Shown: positions 40,601-51,479, counted from the first letter of the stretch. The stretch: DNA of 64,000 nucleotides from Phymorhynchus buccinoides (GCA_017654935.2 CM065682.1:40229435-40293434), one strand, 5' to 3'. A program made the numbers and translations. Notes: generated from the letters alone by a model not told the origin.

Positions 40601-43213
40601 GTTGCCTGCAAGGGCTATGACGATATTGGGACTGGCTTGTCTCTGCAGCTCTTTCACCCACGTCTTCGCCCGTCCAAATGTGTCCTGAATGGAAATCAAT
40701 CACACCAGTGCTAGATCAACAATTATTCATATTAATTAAAATTATGTCAATAAGTATTATCAATAAAAACACTGTAAAAGCTATTAAGTTCAGTATGACT
40801 TGTCAAATCCCAAAACATGAGCAACAACAAAAAAATTCCCAACAGGCTTTTGTGAATTGAGTTCTGTTTGTGTGTGTTTTCCCTAATACTACAACCATTA
40901 AATTAAAGTCAGCAGAATTGTTACCGCAGTTTTCTGACTATAAGTTATTAGCTAGTGGCAACTAAAATTTCAAACACATCAAATCATTTTGACAGAAAAA
41001 TGTTACCAATAGCATTTTTCATCCTGATTAAAAAATAAAAATAAAGCTATCATAGTTTTTGAAATATTGATATTTTAAGGTTTTGCGATGCTCAGCTTTC
41101 GGAAACTTTTGTATGAAGCATACTTGGACAGTATAAAGACTGAAATATATTTTTCAGTGATCTTTCATATTCAGTCTATTCAATAATATGTAATGTGTAA
41201 TTTTTTTATATCCAAAGAAACAGAGCAATCGGTCATAGTTTTAAAAATATAAATGAGCAAAATTGTGAAAAATCACACTAAAAAGTTGTTTACATTTGCA
41301 CGAATACCCATATTTGAAAGGCTGTAGATATGAAAATAATCTTCCAGAATCCCATTTGTATTCAGATCCTAGTTCTATAGTATATAGATATTAGCTCTAT
41401 TTTTTTCCAGCCTTTATAATGTACATTAAATAATCTGCCAGTTATCAGACTTCAAATTGAGGAAAATGACAATTTGACCTGCGACAGGCATCGGAATACT
41501 CCAGTCCAATCCACGGACGAACACTCGCCATGACTCGGAGTCGACATGGAGTCGGACCCCACAAAACTCTAGTCGGCATCATTGCGATCATTCACTTCCC
41601 GATTTCTCGCGGAAAAGTTCAAAGTTCTCACATCATCGTCGTCTACCGCGATCATATCCTCTAAATCGACTCATTTAAAACCCAAATCACAATCACTGTC
41701 ATCAAAACAAACTCTGAAACAGTGAAAGTAAGAGTCTAGAGAGCTCTAAACTCGGAAGAAAAAACAAACATGTCCGCGATTTTCCGTTTCCGAAGGCGCA
41801 GTATGAAAACAAACCGCTTAAGAATGCCATTTGAGAATAAGATCGCGCTGCCTCATGAAGTACAAACCGCGGCCGGCAGTGCCAAAACCGCGGCCAGTGG
41901 CTACCAAAACCGCGGAAATCCACGGACAGTTCTGATGCCTGCTTTTGTAATAGTTATAGTCCGTAAAATAAAATAGGTTAACATTTCCTAATATGCAAAT
42001 GGAGGTTTTTTTAAAAGCAAAAACAACAACCTTGAAGACCCTGATTTCTGGCATTGGTCAGACTTTGATTTAAGGTCATATTGCTTAATATGTGGTTTAA
42101 TTAGCAGAAGTAAAGCAATAAAATAAAATAAATCATGAAACAATTAGTTTTAAATCCAAGAGAAACAATAACAAAAAAGTAAGATAAACTTAACAAAAAT
42201 GATTTACCTGATTTGTGATGTCATAGACAACAATGGCTGCCTGAGCACCTCGGTAGTACATTGGCGCTAAACTGTGGTATCGCTCCTGTCCGGCTGTGTC
42301 CCATATTTCAAATTTCACTGTCGTATCGTCGAGACACACTGTCTGAGTCAAAAAGGCAGCTGAAAAAGAATTCAGAATTAAGAATTTATACAAAATGAAA
42401 GCAAACAAGAATGCTTACAAAATGGGTTTTCATCACAGTTTACAGGACATTTTTCTTATCCCAATCGAATACCAACAGCATAAACTGATAAAGCTTCTGA
42501 GCAGTGAACATTATTTTTACGTCCATCAAAAAGAAGAGTAATTGAACTAAATGAAGATAACACTAATCATTATATAAATCTGAAGATTTAAAAAATATTC
42601 AACTTGTTAATAAAATAACATTGCATACCACATACTTTTTTTTTTACAATGTTCAAATACATTACTTTCAGATTACTTTCAAAATAGACAAGAATTCTAC
42701 AAAAATAAAAGGAATGCTAAAAGAACACAGCAGTGCCCTTTTTTATTATTATTATGAAACAGAACAAGTATCATATCATACGTGTAAACATGGACAATGG
42801 GGCTTTATACTACTTGGCGACATGCAAGGGTGATAATCCTATAACTGAATCGACCCAAAATACACTCTACGACCGCGCCACCTTGTGACAAGTCAGGGGC
42901 AGAGAATTTTCAGTGGCTGTATACTAGTTATTCTTCTTCGCCACAGCAAGGGCGATAATTTTATGTTTGTGGTGCATGCGTTTCAGTGCACAAGACAAGG
43001 GGCAGAAAATTTCAGTATAAAGCCTCATTTGAGTACATGCCCTTACATACCTCCAATGGTACTCTCTTGGTATTCATGGAACTGTCCTTTCACAAAACGA
43101 AGCACCAAACTGGATTTCCCAACAGCTGATTCTCCCAACAGCACTTGCTTGAACTGACATATTTTCCCCTGTGTTGCTCCATTAGGCCTCTGTGCATTGC
43201 CGCGCCCTGCCAT
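37588..43213 (-). CDS. RAB5: Rab5 small GTPase, complete five-exon gene
   Basis: Five minus-strand exons join in phase to 213 codons plus stop: 43213-43051, 42359-42208, 40684-40562, 39642-39549 and 37697-37588. All junctions are GT-AG. Rab5 is the early-endosome GTPase controlling endocytic vesicle fusion. Visible motifs: P-loop GESAVGKS (residues 27-34), WDTAGQE with the catalytic Gln near 79, GNKADL, and ETSAK. The switch region [16 protein letters not shown] is the Rab5 signature. The C-terminus ends GGCCK, a double-cysteine prenylation site. The length is close to human RAB5A (215). An acceptor-like site (TTTTTCAG) at about 43268 suggests an upstream non-coding exon. Introns contain transposon debris but no coding disruption. 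Confidence 0.96.
38346..38421 (-). repeat. tRNA-like SINE head
   Basis: The minus strand has TGGCAGAGTGGTTAAGACG (A-box-like) and, about 35 bases on, GGGTTTGAATCCC (B-box). This is a Pol III promoter layout as in tRNA-Ser/Leu-type genes. The acceptor stem pairs poorly, so a SINE head is more likely than a working tRNA. It lies in Rab5 intron 4. Confidence 0.6.
38560..39482 (+). pseudogene. LINE (Rex1/CR1-like) 3' end in Rab5 intron
   Basis: The translation gives [18 protein letters not shown], then [36 protein letters not shown] and, in another frame, [16 protein letters not shown] and [12 protein letters not shown]. This is the C-terminal third of a Rex1/CR1-type LINE protein. One frameshift near 38850 breaks it. 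The 3' end is two TTGAATC units, in keeping with the short 3' repeats of this group. Confidence 0.8.
39549..39642 (-). CDS. RAB5: Rab5 exon 4 (ETSAK motif)
   Basis: It encodes [20 protein letters not shown] and [10 protein letters not shown], then G|GTAAGT. It supplies the G5 loop. Confidence 0.96.
40273..40520. mobile_element. TTAA-type MITE, first family, copy 3 (Rab5 intron 3)
   Basis: Left end CAACTCTTTCAACACCAGCC and right end GGCGATGAAAGGGTTAA match copies 1 and 2 with more decay; the left TTAA reads TTCA. Confidence 0.65.
40562..40684 (-). CDS. RAB5: Rab5 exon 3 (GNKADL motif)
   Basis: It encodes [20 protein letters not shown] and [15 protein letters not shown], giving the guanine-specificity motif. 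It is phase 0 at both ends. Confidence 0.96.
40685..42207. other. Rab5 intron 2
   Basis: An AT-rich intron with no second gene seen. A GC-richer patch (41480-41900) has short repeats of AAACCGCGGCC-type sequence and overlapping small ORFs without recognisable domains. Confidence 0.5.
42208..42359 (-). CDS. RAB5: Rab5 exon 2 (switch regions)
   Basis: It encodes [37 protein letters not shown] and ends DITNQ|GTAAAT. The acceptor is TTTTTCAG. Confidence 0.96.
43051..43213 (-). CDS. RAB5: Rab5 exon 1 (start codon, P-loop)
   Basis: The ATG at 43213 is chosen over an in-frame upstream TTG because MAGRG is the usual Rab5 start. It ends ACC ATT GGA G|GTATGT. Confidence 0.95.
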
Positions 43214-43269
43214 GGTTATGGTCAAACTCGTACTTGGACTGGCTGGAGAATCCCTTTATAAAAAGGACC

Positions 43270-43976
43270 TGAAAAACAAAATACATGAATTTACCTTTTA
43301 GTTTTAGTTAAAAGTTATTCAGAAAACATGACACCATAAATAAAAGGCTAAGAAAAATCTGGGTTTCTGGCCGAGTTCAAACTTCAATATCTTCTTATGT
43401 TGAACATTACTTTCTTTCTCTCTAGTATAACATTATTATTTTTTCTCAGACTTCTGGGCCTAGTACTAATAATACTTAATAGTAATACAATTCTTTTCTT
43501 TGTTACTTTTGTACTACCCCCCAAGTGCAGCAGAATCTTCAGCCTGTTGAAGTTGGCTGCCTAATACTATGTAATAGGAAGAAGAAAAAAAGGAAAACAA
43601 AAGAAAAGCCTATTGAGCTATGCCTTTATCAGGCCCATTAGGATTAGGAAATAGGGACAAAGTAATATAGCCGTAAGGCTAAAAGGCCCATCTTTGTGTT
43701 TTTATTTTATTTTCATATACGCAAGGTATATATATCATACACTCAGGTTTTCACGATGATTTAATCATTATATTCATACTTAGTATATGCCATTGCTCTT
43801 CCTCTTCTTCGCTAAATACTGTCCGCCTTCAAAATACTGAAGATTCTGACAGTCAACTAAAAAGAAGTTCTGTGCTCGATTAGATTAGGCTTAGGATGAT
43901 CTTGGATTTATGATGGGAAGCAGCAGGAAATGAAGGGGCATGGGAAGATGGCTTCTGACATTCGTAGGAAATGAAA
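43270..43976. other. Upstream region of Rab5
   Basis: Expected 5' flank or first intron of Rab5. Words GCAGAATCTTCAG (about 43533) and CTGAAGATTCTGA (about 43838) are inverted and may bound an old ~320-bp repeat related to 1160-1200. Confidence 0.4.
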
Positions 43977-44027
43977 CAGTGGAACCTCCAGTTTAAGACC
44001 TCGAAAAATCATCCAAAATAAGGTATT

Positions 44028-44169
44028 TGAAGCAGACCACACCGTAGAGTCAGGAACGACCTGCTTATTTACTGCTCCAACATCATGCAGACATAACACA
44101 GCAGCCATACTTTCAACAAGTGGCCTCCCTTGGCCCACAACTGCTAACTTAATACACAAATCTACCACA
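44028..44169 (-). repeat. 3' LTR of Gypsy element 2
   Basis: This 142-bp direct repeat starts TGAAGCAGACC and ends CTACCACA; the polypurine tract is immediately inside at 44170-44182. Confidence 0.93.
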
Positions 44170-44440
44170 TACCCCCACCTTTAAGATGAAACTTAATTCC
44201 AAAACCAAGACACTCTCTTGTTTCCCTAATGAATCCAAAACACTTTAAACAATAAAATAATCGAACTTCTTGTTCTTTTTTCCAACCCAAATGAATCAAC
44301 AGTCACTTCCAACTTGCCGTGTCTTTGCTTCTGTAATTATCACTTCACACTTTAATGTTCATCTTCATGTCTTCTCTTTCCCCTTGGGCCTTGGAAAAAA
44401 AAAAAAAAAAATGAAATGTAGAAACTGTTGCAACTTCTGA

Positions 44441-45817
44441 TTATTTGAATACATCACTGAACCAGTGTAAGACATAATCTTTGAGTCTTGCTGGCAGTCT
44501 CCTCTGCCGAGTTGGACGACCCTCCAGCACCGGTAAAGATGGACTCGCGGACGGTGTAGGAACCGACTTCACCTCTGAAGTGCCCTGGACACTTTCTTCC
44601 AGGTGCGGACCAGCGGACACGCCAGGACAATCACTGGACGGTGTAGAAACGTCTGGTGTTGAAGATGATGCCAGGTCTGCAGGCGCTGATGGGATTGGAG
44701 AAAACTCCAACACAGGTGGCAGTTGAGTCTGACTCTCAGTGTCAGTGCCAGACTGGCTTGATTCACTCACACAGGGATTGATGTGATCAACATGTCTCTT
44801 TAGCATTCTACCATCAGGCAGCCTGATCACGTATAATAAAGGTCCCGTCGTTTGCATTACAACGCCAGCCAGCCACTTTGGACCCATTGTAAAGTTCTTC
44901 ACATACACCGGATCACCAACGGAATAACTTCTAATGTCCACACGATCATGGTTCAGTTTTTGACTGAGCTGTTTCTGAACCACCTGTTTCTCCACTGATG
45001 GCTGAACCAGATCCAGACGAGTCCGAACTTTCCTGTTGAAGAGCAGCTCAGCAGGGGACAGGCCTGTGGTGGTCTGAGGAGTGACCCTATACATGGACAA
45101 GAAACGCGCCACTCGGGTTTCCATGGAGCCTCCTGTCACCTTCCTCAAGCCCTGCTTCAGCGTCTGCACTGCACGCTCTGCCAGTCCGTTTGTAGCTGCA
45201 TGGTAAGGTGCTGACTTGATGTGTTTTATGCCGTTCTTCCGCATGAACTCTTCAAACTCCTCACTGGTGAAACAGGTTCCATTGTCCGATACCAGTACTT
45301 CTGGGAGCCCGTGAACAGCAAACGACTGCCAAAGTTTCTCAATTGTAGCCGTGGACGTACAAGAGTTCATGGGGTAACAATCAATCCATTTGGAGTGAGC
45401 GTCAATGATCACCAGGAACATTTTTCCCAGAAATGGACCAGCATAGTCCACGTGCAGCCGGCTCCACGGTCGGTTCGGCCACTCCCAAGGGTGCAGAGGA
45501 GCCGCACTGGGCATGTTCCTGTGAGTCTGACACACCTGACAACGGCGTACTCTCATCTCAATCTCTCTGTCCAGGTTGGGCCACCAGACATACGACCGGG
45601 CCAAAGCCTTCATTCTGCTCATTCCTGGATGTGAGTCATGGAGATCTTCAAGCAAACGTTCTTGGCCTTTAGGAGGAAACACCACATGTGTACCCCACAG
45701 CAAACAGCCGTCCACAATGTTCAGTTCGCTCTTTCTTGCAACATACGGACGAAAACGTTTGTCACCAATATTCTCAGGCCACCCTCTCAAGACGAACTCC
45801 TTGACTTTTGACAACAC
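44441..45817 (-). CDS. Integrase of Gypsy element 2
   Basis: The ORF of 458 codons has an HHCC zinc domain (H.GMSR...C..CQ, residues about 65-100), the catalytic core with Asp in LHVDYAGPF, Asp in VSDNGTCF and Glu in GLAERAVQ, and a C-terminal domain with SYSVGDPVYVKNF. All three catalytic acids are present. A Ser/Pro-rich tail follows. It would insert element DNA into the host genome. The ORF is open, though upstream pol is broken. Confidence 0.85.
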   Translation of the reverse strand: MLSKVKEFVLRGWPENIGDKRFRPYVARKSELNIVDGCLLWGTHVVFPPKGQERLLEDLHDSHPGMSRMKALARSYVWWPNLDREIEMRVRRCQVCQTHRNMPSAAPLHPWEWPNRPWSRLHVDYAGPFLGKMFLVIIDAHSKWIDCYPMNSCTSTATIEKLWQSFAVHGLPEVLVSDNGTCFTSEEFEEFMRKNGIKHIKSAPYHAATNGLAERAVQTLKQGLRKVTGGSMETRVARFLSMYRVTPQTTTGLSPAELLFNRKVRTRLDLVQPSVEKQVVQKQLSQKLNHDRVDIRSYSVGDPVYVKNFTMGPKWLAGVVMQTTGPLLYVIRLPDGRMLKRHVDHINPCVSESSQSGTDTESQTQLPPVLEFSPIPSAPADLASSSTPDVSTPSSDCPGVSAGPHLEESVQGTSEVKSVPTPSASPSLPVLEGRPTRQRRLPARLKDYVLHWFSDVFK

Positions 45818-45838
45818 AGGATCTCTACTGGTCCAAAG

Positions 45839-46497
45839 TCAGATCTGCTGTGCAGTGACTGGCATGGTATCAATCTGCTCCATGAGCAGAATGGTCTCTC
45901 CAAGTTCTGGTTGTTCAACACCTGTGACTCCCAGCGGCAATCGGCTCAATCCATCGGCATTGCTGTTTTCCTTTCCTTCTTTGAACTTGATGGTGTACTC
46001 ATAGGCTGACAGGATTAACGCCCATCTCTGGATCCGAGCTGCCGCCATGGTTGGTATCTGCTTGTTTTCTCGGAACAGCCCGAGGAATGGCTTGTGATCA
46101 GTGTGAATCTCAAAGTTCCGTCCATACAGATACTGATGAAACTTTTTCACACCGAAAAAATGATGGCTAGACCTTCTTTTTCAACTTCACTGTAGTTTTG
46201 TTCAGCACTGTTCATGGTACGGGATGCGAATGCCACAGGTCTTTCACTTCCATCCTCCATTTTGTGGGACACCACAGCACCAACCCCATAATTGGAAGCA
46301 TCACAGGAAAGAACGATCTTTTTTCTGGAATCATAATGAACCAAGACTTGAGGTGACTGCAACTCTTTCTTCGCTTCAGTCCATGCTTTCTGCTGTTGTT
46401 CATCCCATGACCACTTCACCCCTTTCTGCAGTAAGGAGTACAATGGTGCCAAGATGGTGGACAGGTGCGGGATGAAGCGGGAGTAGTAATTAATCAT
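45839..46497 (-). pseudogene. RNase H region of Gypsy element 2 (two frames)
   Basis: Two ORFs, 46497-46147 (INYYSRFIPHLSTILAPL, VLSCDASNYGVGAVV) and 46150-45839 (FHQYLYGRNFEIHTDHKPF, NSNADGLSRLP), together cover the connection and RNase H domains. A frameshift separates them near 46150, and another lies before the integrase at about 45830. Confidence 0.8.
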
Positions 46498-46498
46498 T

Positions 46499-47010
46499 CT
46501 AAGGAAAGCTTAGCTGTTTGATGTCTGTTGGGCGTGGCATGTCCTGAATAGCCTGTACTTTTTCAGGCACTGGCTGAACTCCATTCTGGTCTATCTTCAG
46601 GCCCAGGTAAATCACCTCAGTTGCCAGGAACACACACTTCTGCTTCTTCAGCTTCGCCCCCGCCTCTTTGAGTCTCAACAACACCAATCTCAAAGTCTTC
46701 AGGTGTTCTTCACGAGTCCTCCCTGCCACCAATATACTGTCAATTCGAACATGCACGTTTGAGATACCCCTCAGCAGATTTTCCATGGTTCGCTGAAAAA
46801 TGCCTGGAGCTGAGGACACACCGTATGGTAAGCGGTTGTACCTGTACAGGCCCTGATGTGTGTTGATGGTGGTGAAATCCTTGGAAGTCTCATCCAGTTC
46901 CAGTTGTTGATAAGCCTGAGTTAAATCTAACTTGGAGAAAAATTTTCCTCCACCGAGCTCAGCAAGAAGATCATCAGTCTTAGGAATCGGATAACTGTCC
47001 AGTTTTGAGG
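46499..47010 (-). pseudogene. Reverse transcriptase of Gypsy element 2, main part
   Basis: Motifs KFFSKLDLTQAYQQLELDE and YRYNRLPYGVSSAPGIFQRT are clear. The active-site box that should read Y.DD reads RIDS, so a catalytic Asp and the Tyr are gone. Upstream the frame runs into the SINE-like insertion at 47011, and downstream into a frameshift at 46498. Confidence 0.82.
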
Positions 47011-47239
47011 ACGAACGAAAATGGAGTTTTACGTCCTCTTGGTCTGAATCAGACACATATGGAACATTTGTAAATACAAATATGGTGGGAACAATACTGG
47101 AGGCAATGCCCGGAGGCAGTATGAAACCAGTAAAGTCCCGATTTTTTTTATATTAATACAGATAGCTGTAGCGGTGACCACGCCTCGGTTAAACATCATC
47201 GGCTATGGCACCGCCACAAGTATTGTATTGTGTATAACA
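47011..47239 (-). mobile_element. SINE-like insertion R in the Gypsy reverse transcriptase
   Basis: The 229-bp insert is flanked by 13-bp direct repeats TCCAGTTTTGAGG (46998-47010 and 47240-47252). Removing the insert and one flank restores an uninterrupted reading frame across the junction. A long, variable target duplication is typical of LINE-driven insertion. The sequence matches 24968-25110 and part of 6241-6372. Confidence 0.8.
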
Positions 47240-47252
47240 TCCAGTTTTGAGG

Positions 47253-48117
47253 CTGTGTTAACTGTGACTTTATAATCACCACACATGCGAACTGTCTTGT
47301 CAGGCTTAACCACAGTCACGATTGGCGCTGCCCAGTCTGAAAACTGCACCTTCTCTATGGTCCCTTCTGCTTCCATCAGATCAAGTTCCTGGCTAACTTG
47401 TTCACGGAGAGCATATATGGGACTGGACGTGGTTTGAAATAGCGTGGTTGTGCAGAAGGATCAACAACAATGTTAGCCTTTACTCCCTTGATGGTTCCTC
47501 TGCCTTCTTGGAAGACCTCTGCACATTCTTGAAGAACTTTCTCTAGCTCTGCATCGCTTGCTGAAACGGAACCGTTTGACCTGATGGAAAAAATCGCAGT
47601 CCAGTCCAATTTCAAGTGCTTCAGCCAGTCTCGCCCCAATAAGCAAGGGCCTTCCCCTTTGACCACCACTACTTCTATCACCATTGCACTGTCTTTGTAC
47701 TTCACGTTCACTTTGAACGTCCCTAACACAGGAATCTCCTGTCTCGTGTACGCTTTCAGTCACCTGGTGCACCTGTCCAAGGGCAAATTTGCTCCTCTAC
47801 TGATGCCTTTCAGCTTCTTCACTGATGATTGTCAAAGACGCCCCCGTATCCAACTCCATTTCCACGGGAACACCTTGCAATTCGACTGTCACCAAATAAG
47901 GCTTCTCTTTGGTCTGCACTCTGAACACAGTGAACAATTCAGCATCTTCTTCTTCAGGAAAATCATCCACTGTCTTGACTGGAAGACTTTTATGCCTCTG
48001 TCTACGTTTTGCTTTTTCAGCCAGATACTGCGGGCACTGTCTCTGCACATGACCTTTGACATGACAAAACCAACACTCAATGTTCTTAGGTGGCCTTATC
48101 TTCTTCATCACCATATT
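47253..48117 (-). pseudogene. Zinc knuckle, protease and RT start of Gypsy element 2
   Basis: The right part has a CCHC knuckle (CWFCHVKGHVQRQC) and aspartic protease motif LDTGAS; a frameshift near 47760 shifts to an ORF with LLGRDWLKHL, the protease end. Further left come FSDWAAPIV and [14 protein letters not shown], the RT entry motifs, before the SINE-like insert. Confidence 0.8.
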
Positions 48118-48793
48118 CAGGGCTCCCCATTCTGTGCGACTGTGCGTCAAATGTGCGTGACAGACGCATTAAAACTTCGTACTGGGGGTGAAACGATGCG
48201 CACTATTAATCTGCCCAGTAGGTGAGCCCGTCTCCCATTTCACCCTATCTTTCTTTCTCTCTCTCTCTCTCTACCCCCCACCCCCACCCTCCATTCTCTC
48301 ACATAACCCTGGTCCCGTCTTCCATAAATAGACAGGACAAGCATTGGGTTAGAAAAGAAAAAAAAAACTCCATCACTTGAAGCACTTCAGAGGCATTAGC
48401 ACAAGGTGAAGGTCAGGTCATGACAGTATTTGATCATTCTAGACTGGTTACAAGTTCAATGACCTTTGACACATCCCCAGAGTCTAGCCTACCACCCCTG
48501 CCATGTACCCATCATTATACAGTCCCCTTCCCTTTTACTTCGCCACTCTTCCTCTTAATTACCTTTCTGTCTGCAGTCCTATCAAGAAGTTTGTCTTTGT
48601 CTGCTTGCTTGCCCCCCCCCCCCCTCCCCCCTCCCTTTCCCCACTTCCCCCTATCTCTTATGAGCTCTATCCTCTCTTCTTTAGTTCTTACCCTCCCCCC
48701 CACTCTCTCTCTCTCTCTGTAGACATAAATACAGGTTGGTGTGTGAAGGGTTGTGGGACCAAGAGTATGGCGAAAGACAGAGAGAGATAATTA

Positions 48794-48880
<87 letters not shown>

Positions 48881-49244
48881 ATTGAATATTCAACATAAAT
48901 TGTCATGCCTTGCTTGAAATTTTATAATTTTGTTGTTTCATCCTCAATGCCTCAAAAGAGGGCAAAGGATTAAAGTTCTTGATTCTTGAATGATGTGTGT
49001 GAGTGTGGCTGTGTGTGACAGTGTTGGTAACATTTGTGTGTCGGAAATGCCAGGCATGTAATGCTTCATACTGCCAGTGCATACAATATTTTACTTTTTT
49101 TTGGACAGTACCCACATGTCCTTATACTTATTTTGTTTTGATTTTTCACCCTCTATAAGTTCACCCTGGGGGTGAAGAGACCCTCTATAGCTGCTTCCTG
49201 GGGGTGAAAATACCCTCTATGGTCAAACAAAATGGGGAGCCCTG
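48118..49244. mobile_element. hAT-like non-autonomous element in Gypsy gag
   Basis: Terminal inverted repeats CAGGGCTCCCCATT (48118) and AATGGGGAGCCCTG (to 49244) are flanked by the 5-bp duplication ATATT (48113-48117 and 49245-49249). Excising it with one ATATT rejoins the Gypsy reading frame without a break. The interior has no transposase; it holds a pyrimidine-rich stretch, a (GT)n array and a LINE-like tail. CAG-type ends with a 5-bp duplication suggest the hAT5 group (inference). Confidence 0.8.
48800..48880. repeat. (GT)n microsatellite
   Basis: About 40 uninterrupted GT units inside the hAT-like element. Just after it, TTCTTGATTCTTGAA near 48976 resembles the 3' end of CR1-like LINEs. 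Confidence 0.96.
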
Positions 49245-49249
49245 ATATT

Positions 49250-49864
49250 CACATCATCCTTAACATTCTCCACCTTGTCTACACAGGCTGCATTTGTAGC
49301 AGTGAAACCAGATGCTGAAGCTCCATCAGAAAGATTTCCTTGAATATCAGCAGCACTCTTCTCTGCTTGTTCCATTGCGGTTGAAAGTTCTAAAGCCTTA
49401 TCAAAGGTGAGTTCTTTTTCCGACAGCAACCGCCTTTGAATGCGGTCACTGTTGATACCACAGACCAGTCTGTCTCTCAACACTAAACTCAGTGACGCAC
49501 CAAAGTTGCAATCCTGCGCCAAATGACGCAACTTTGCGACGTAGGTAGAAACTGATTCATTTTCTCGACGTAGGCATGTGTGAAACTTGAATCGCTGTAC
49601 TATCTCTGAAGGCTTGGGCTGCAGATGATTTTTTACTGTCTCTATCAGCACTTCAAAGGTCTTATCACCTGTTTTTTCAGGTGCCACCAGATCACACATT
49701 AATTTGTACGTATCACTTCCACAAGCACTCAACAGAATTGCTTTCTTCCTTTCTGCATTGTCAATATCGTTAGCTACGAAATAGTACTTCGTCCTCTCTA
49801 CGTACTGTCCCCACTCTTCAGCCCCTTCTGGGTTGAACTGATGCAAGGTCCCAAAAGAGGGCAT
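49250..49864 (-). CDS. Gag of Gypsy element 2 (5' part)
   Basis: The ATG at 49864 lies 28 bases after the LTR. The capsid-like protein includes EGAEEWGQYVERTKYYFVAN and FKFHTCLRRENESVSTYVAK, typical of Mag/K02A2.6-like gag. It is open to the hAT-like insertion, beyond which the zinc knuckle continues. Confidence 0.82.
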
Positions 49865-49891
49865 CCTTCCAGGTTGTTACTCGTCGCCAGA

Positions 49892-50033
49892 TGAAGCAGA
49901 CCACACCGTAGAGTCAGGAACGACTTGTTTATTTACTGCTCCAACATCATGCAGACATAACACAGCAGCCATACTTTCAACAAGTGGCCTCCCTTGGCCC
50001 ACAACTGCTAATTTAATACACAAATCTACTACA
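49892..50033 (-). repeat. 5' LTR of Gypsy element 2
   Basis: 142 bp, ending CTACTACA. On the minus strand it is followed by a primer-site candidate TGGCGACGAGTAAC two bases inside. Confidence 0.93.
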
Positions 50034-50206
50034 GTATTAAATGGGAGGGAGTTGTATAAGGGAGGTAATTTTAATACTTAAAAAGAAGGGCAATGTCTCA
50101 GAGAAGTAGGCCTTAAGTGGGAGGGAGTCTTATAACTTTATAAGCCAATATAAAGGGGAGGGGTCGTATGGGTTTCGTCATATGCAAGGGAGGTTCCAGT
50201 GACTGT

Positions 50207-51070
50207 ATATTGAGAGCAAAACGCTTAAAATAGAAGCAGTATTAGCATAATGCCTAAATTGCTATGCTAAATGTAAACAAAGATCGAGACATCAGACAAC
50301 TAAGACTAAGAGTAGACTAGTATCATACTATGATTCATAGTATGAAGTTAAACAAACCAAAATAATTGTCAAATACTAGTGAAATAGTTGAATTTTGCTT
50401 ATGACAATATGAGCCGAATACGGATACATTCATGGGTAAGGATTGAATGACTAATAACAAAGACTCAAATCGCGATGCATGATTGTCATTTTATAACTAG
50501 CTTGACAGAATGATTAGAATAGAATCTGTCGCCATTTTCATTTGGGGCTGAAGTTGTGTGGTTTCCATGTTTATGAAAAAATAAATTATATTGATCTATG
50601 TTCCTATCTAAGAAACTAAGGCACAGACTCTCACAACAAGGAAGCAACGTACAAGTAAAGCCTGCCTGTCCTGTTGAGATTCAGATTTTACGACGTGAAG
50701 ATAAATGGAAACGAAAATTCGTCCCAACCCACCAGAGCACCACCCTCTTCTCAACACATCTAATGTATGCACAGTTCCGGAAGCAGTTACGCTGACAAGA
50801 AATAGTACCAGTGTTTTGCTCTTAAAACAAATTACATTATCATTTTCGTCCCCTTTGCACAGCTGCTAAATAAATGCCAACATAATAATGAATATTTCTT
50901 GTTTGAATCGATCGATAATGGTCAATAAATATATACTACCGTTTATTGCGGAATAATTTGCTACTTGTAAGACCCAGATACATGACGTAATGTAGAAGAA
51001 GAATCAGCTGGGAGTGAATCACTCATTGATCGCTCGTTTTTAAGAACAAAACGTGTGTTTATTAACCTTT
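50207..51070. other. AT-rich DNA, no recognised gene
   Basis: A 65-codon basic ORF at 50598-50795 has no recognisable domain. Confidence 0.45.
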
Positions 51071-51089
51071 TCCACGGGGAGACCCAGTC

Positions 51090-51340
51090 TTCAGGAACTT
51101 TGTCCTTAAGAGCTCTTATTTCGTAAAAATAGTTCCTTCACCTTCTTGAAGTTGCTCTGTGCTTGTAACTTTCTCTAATCTGCCACTCTCTTTGATTCTG
51201 CCTTTTCTCTTTGCTTACTATCATCTACTATCTTTCTGACTTATTGGCCCATTCTCCTGCCTTTAAAAAAAAAAAATGTTCCAAATAAGTTTTCTCCTTT
51301 GAGCTCCTCCGAAATCAGAATGTGTTGGCTGTAGGCTACG
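51090..51340 (+). repeat. Interspersed repeat family P, copy 5 (diverged)
   Basis: AAAATAGTTCCTTCACCTTC, TTTGATTCTGCCTTTTCTC and CATTCTCCTGCCTTT follow the family order, with a degenerate right end. Confidence 0.6.
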
Positions 51341-51479
51341 CAGCGGGGAGACTATGCAGTGAAAACCGGCTGAACTAAACCGGACACATAATTATGATAC
51401 ATACCTTACCCAATAAAGACCCCCCACGTCACGTGTCACATTCCCTCTTATGCTAGGAAGATTTCTTACCATGAGCTTA

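Larger units (their letters stand above)
44028..50033 (-). mobile_element. Gypsy LTR retrotransposon 2, nested and decayed
   Basis: Short LTRs (44028-44169 and 49892-50033, 142 bp each, four transition differences) have TG...CA ends and are flanked by the 5-bp duplication GTATT. Coding strand is minus. Order from the right: TGG-start primer site, gag, zinc knuckle, protease, reverse transcriptase, RNase H, integrase, then a polypurine tract AAAGGTGGGGGTA beside the 3' LTR. The pol resembles K02A2.6/Mag-like Gypsy elements. A SINE-like insertion, a hAT-like insertion and several frameshifts break it. Confidence 0.93.
43977..50206. mobile_element. pogo/Tc1-type MITE split by Gypsy element 2
   Basis: CAGTGGAACCTCC at 43977 opens the MITE; it stops at 44027 and resumes at 50034 with TTATAAGGGAGGTAATTTTA-like sequence, ending GGGAGGTTCCAGTGACTG. 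Its interior aligns with 28662-28806. Confidence 0.7.

Noticed and set aside
44481..46004. Plus-strand ORFs across the Gypsy pol
   Set aside because: Shadows of the minus-strand integrase and RNase H frames.
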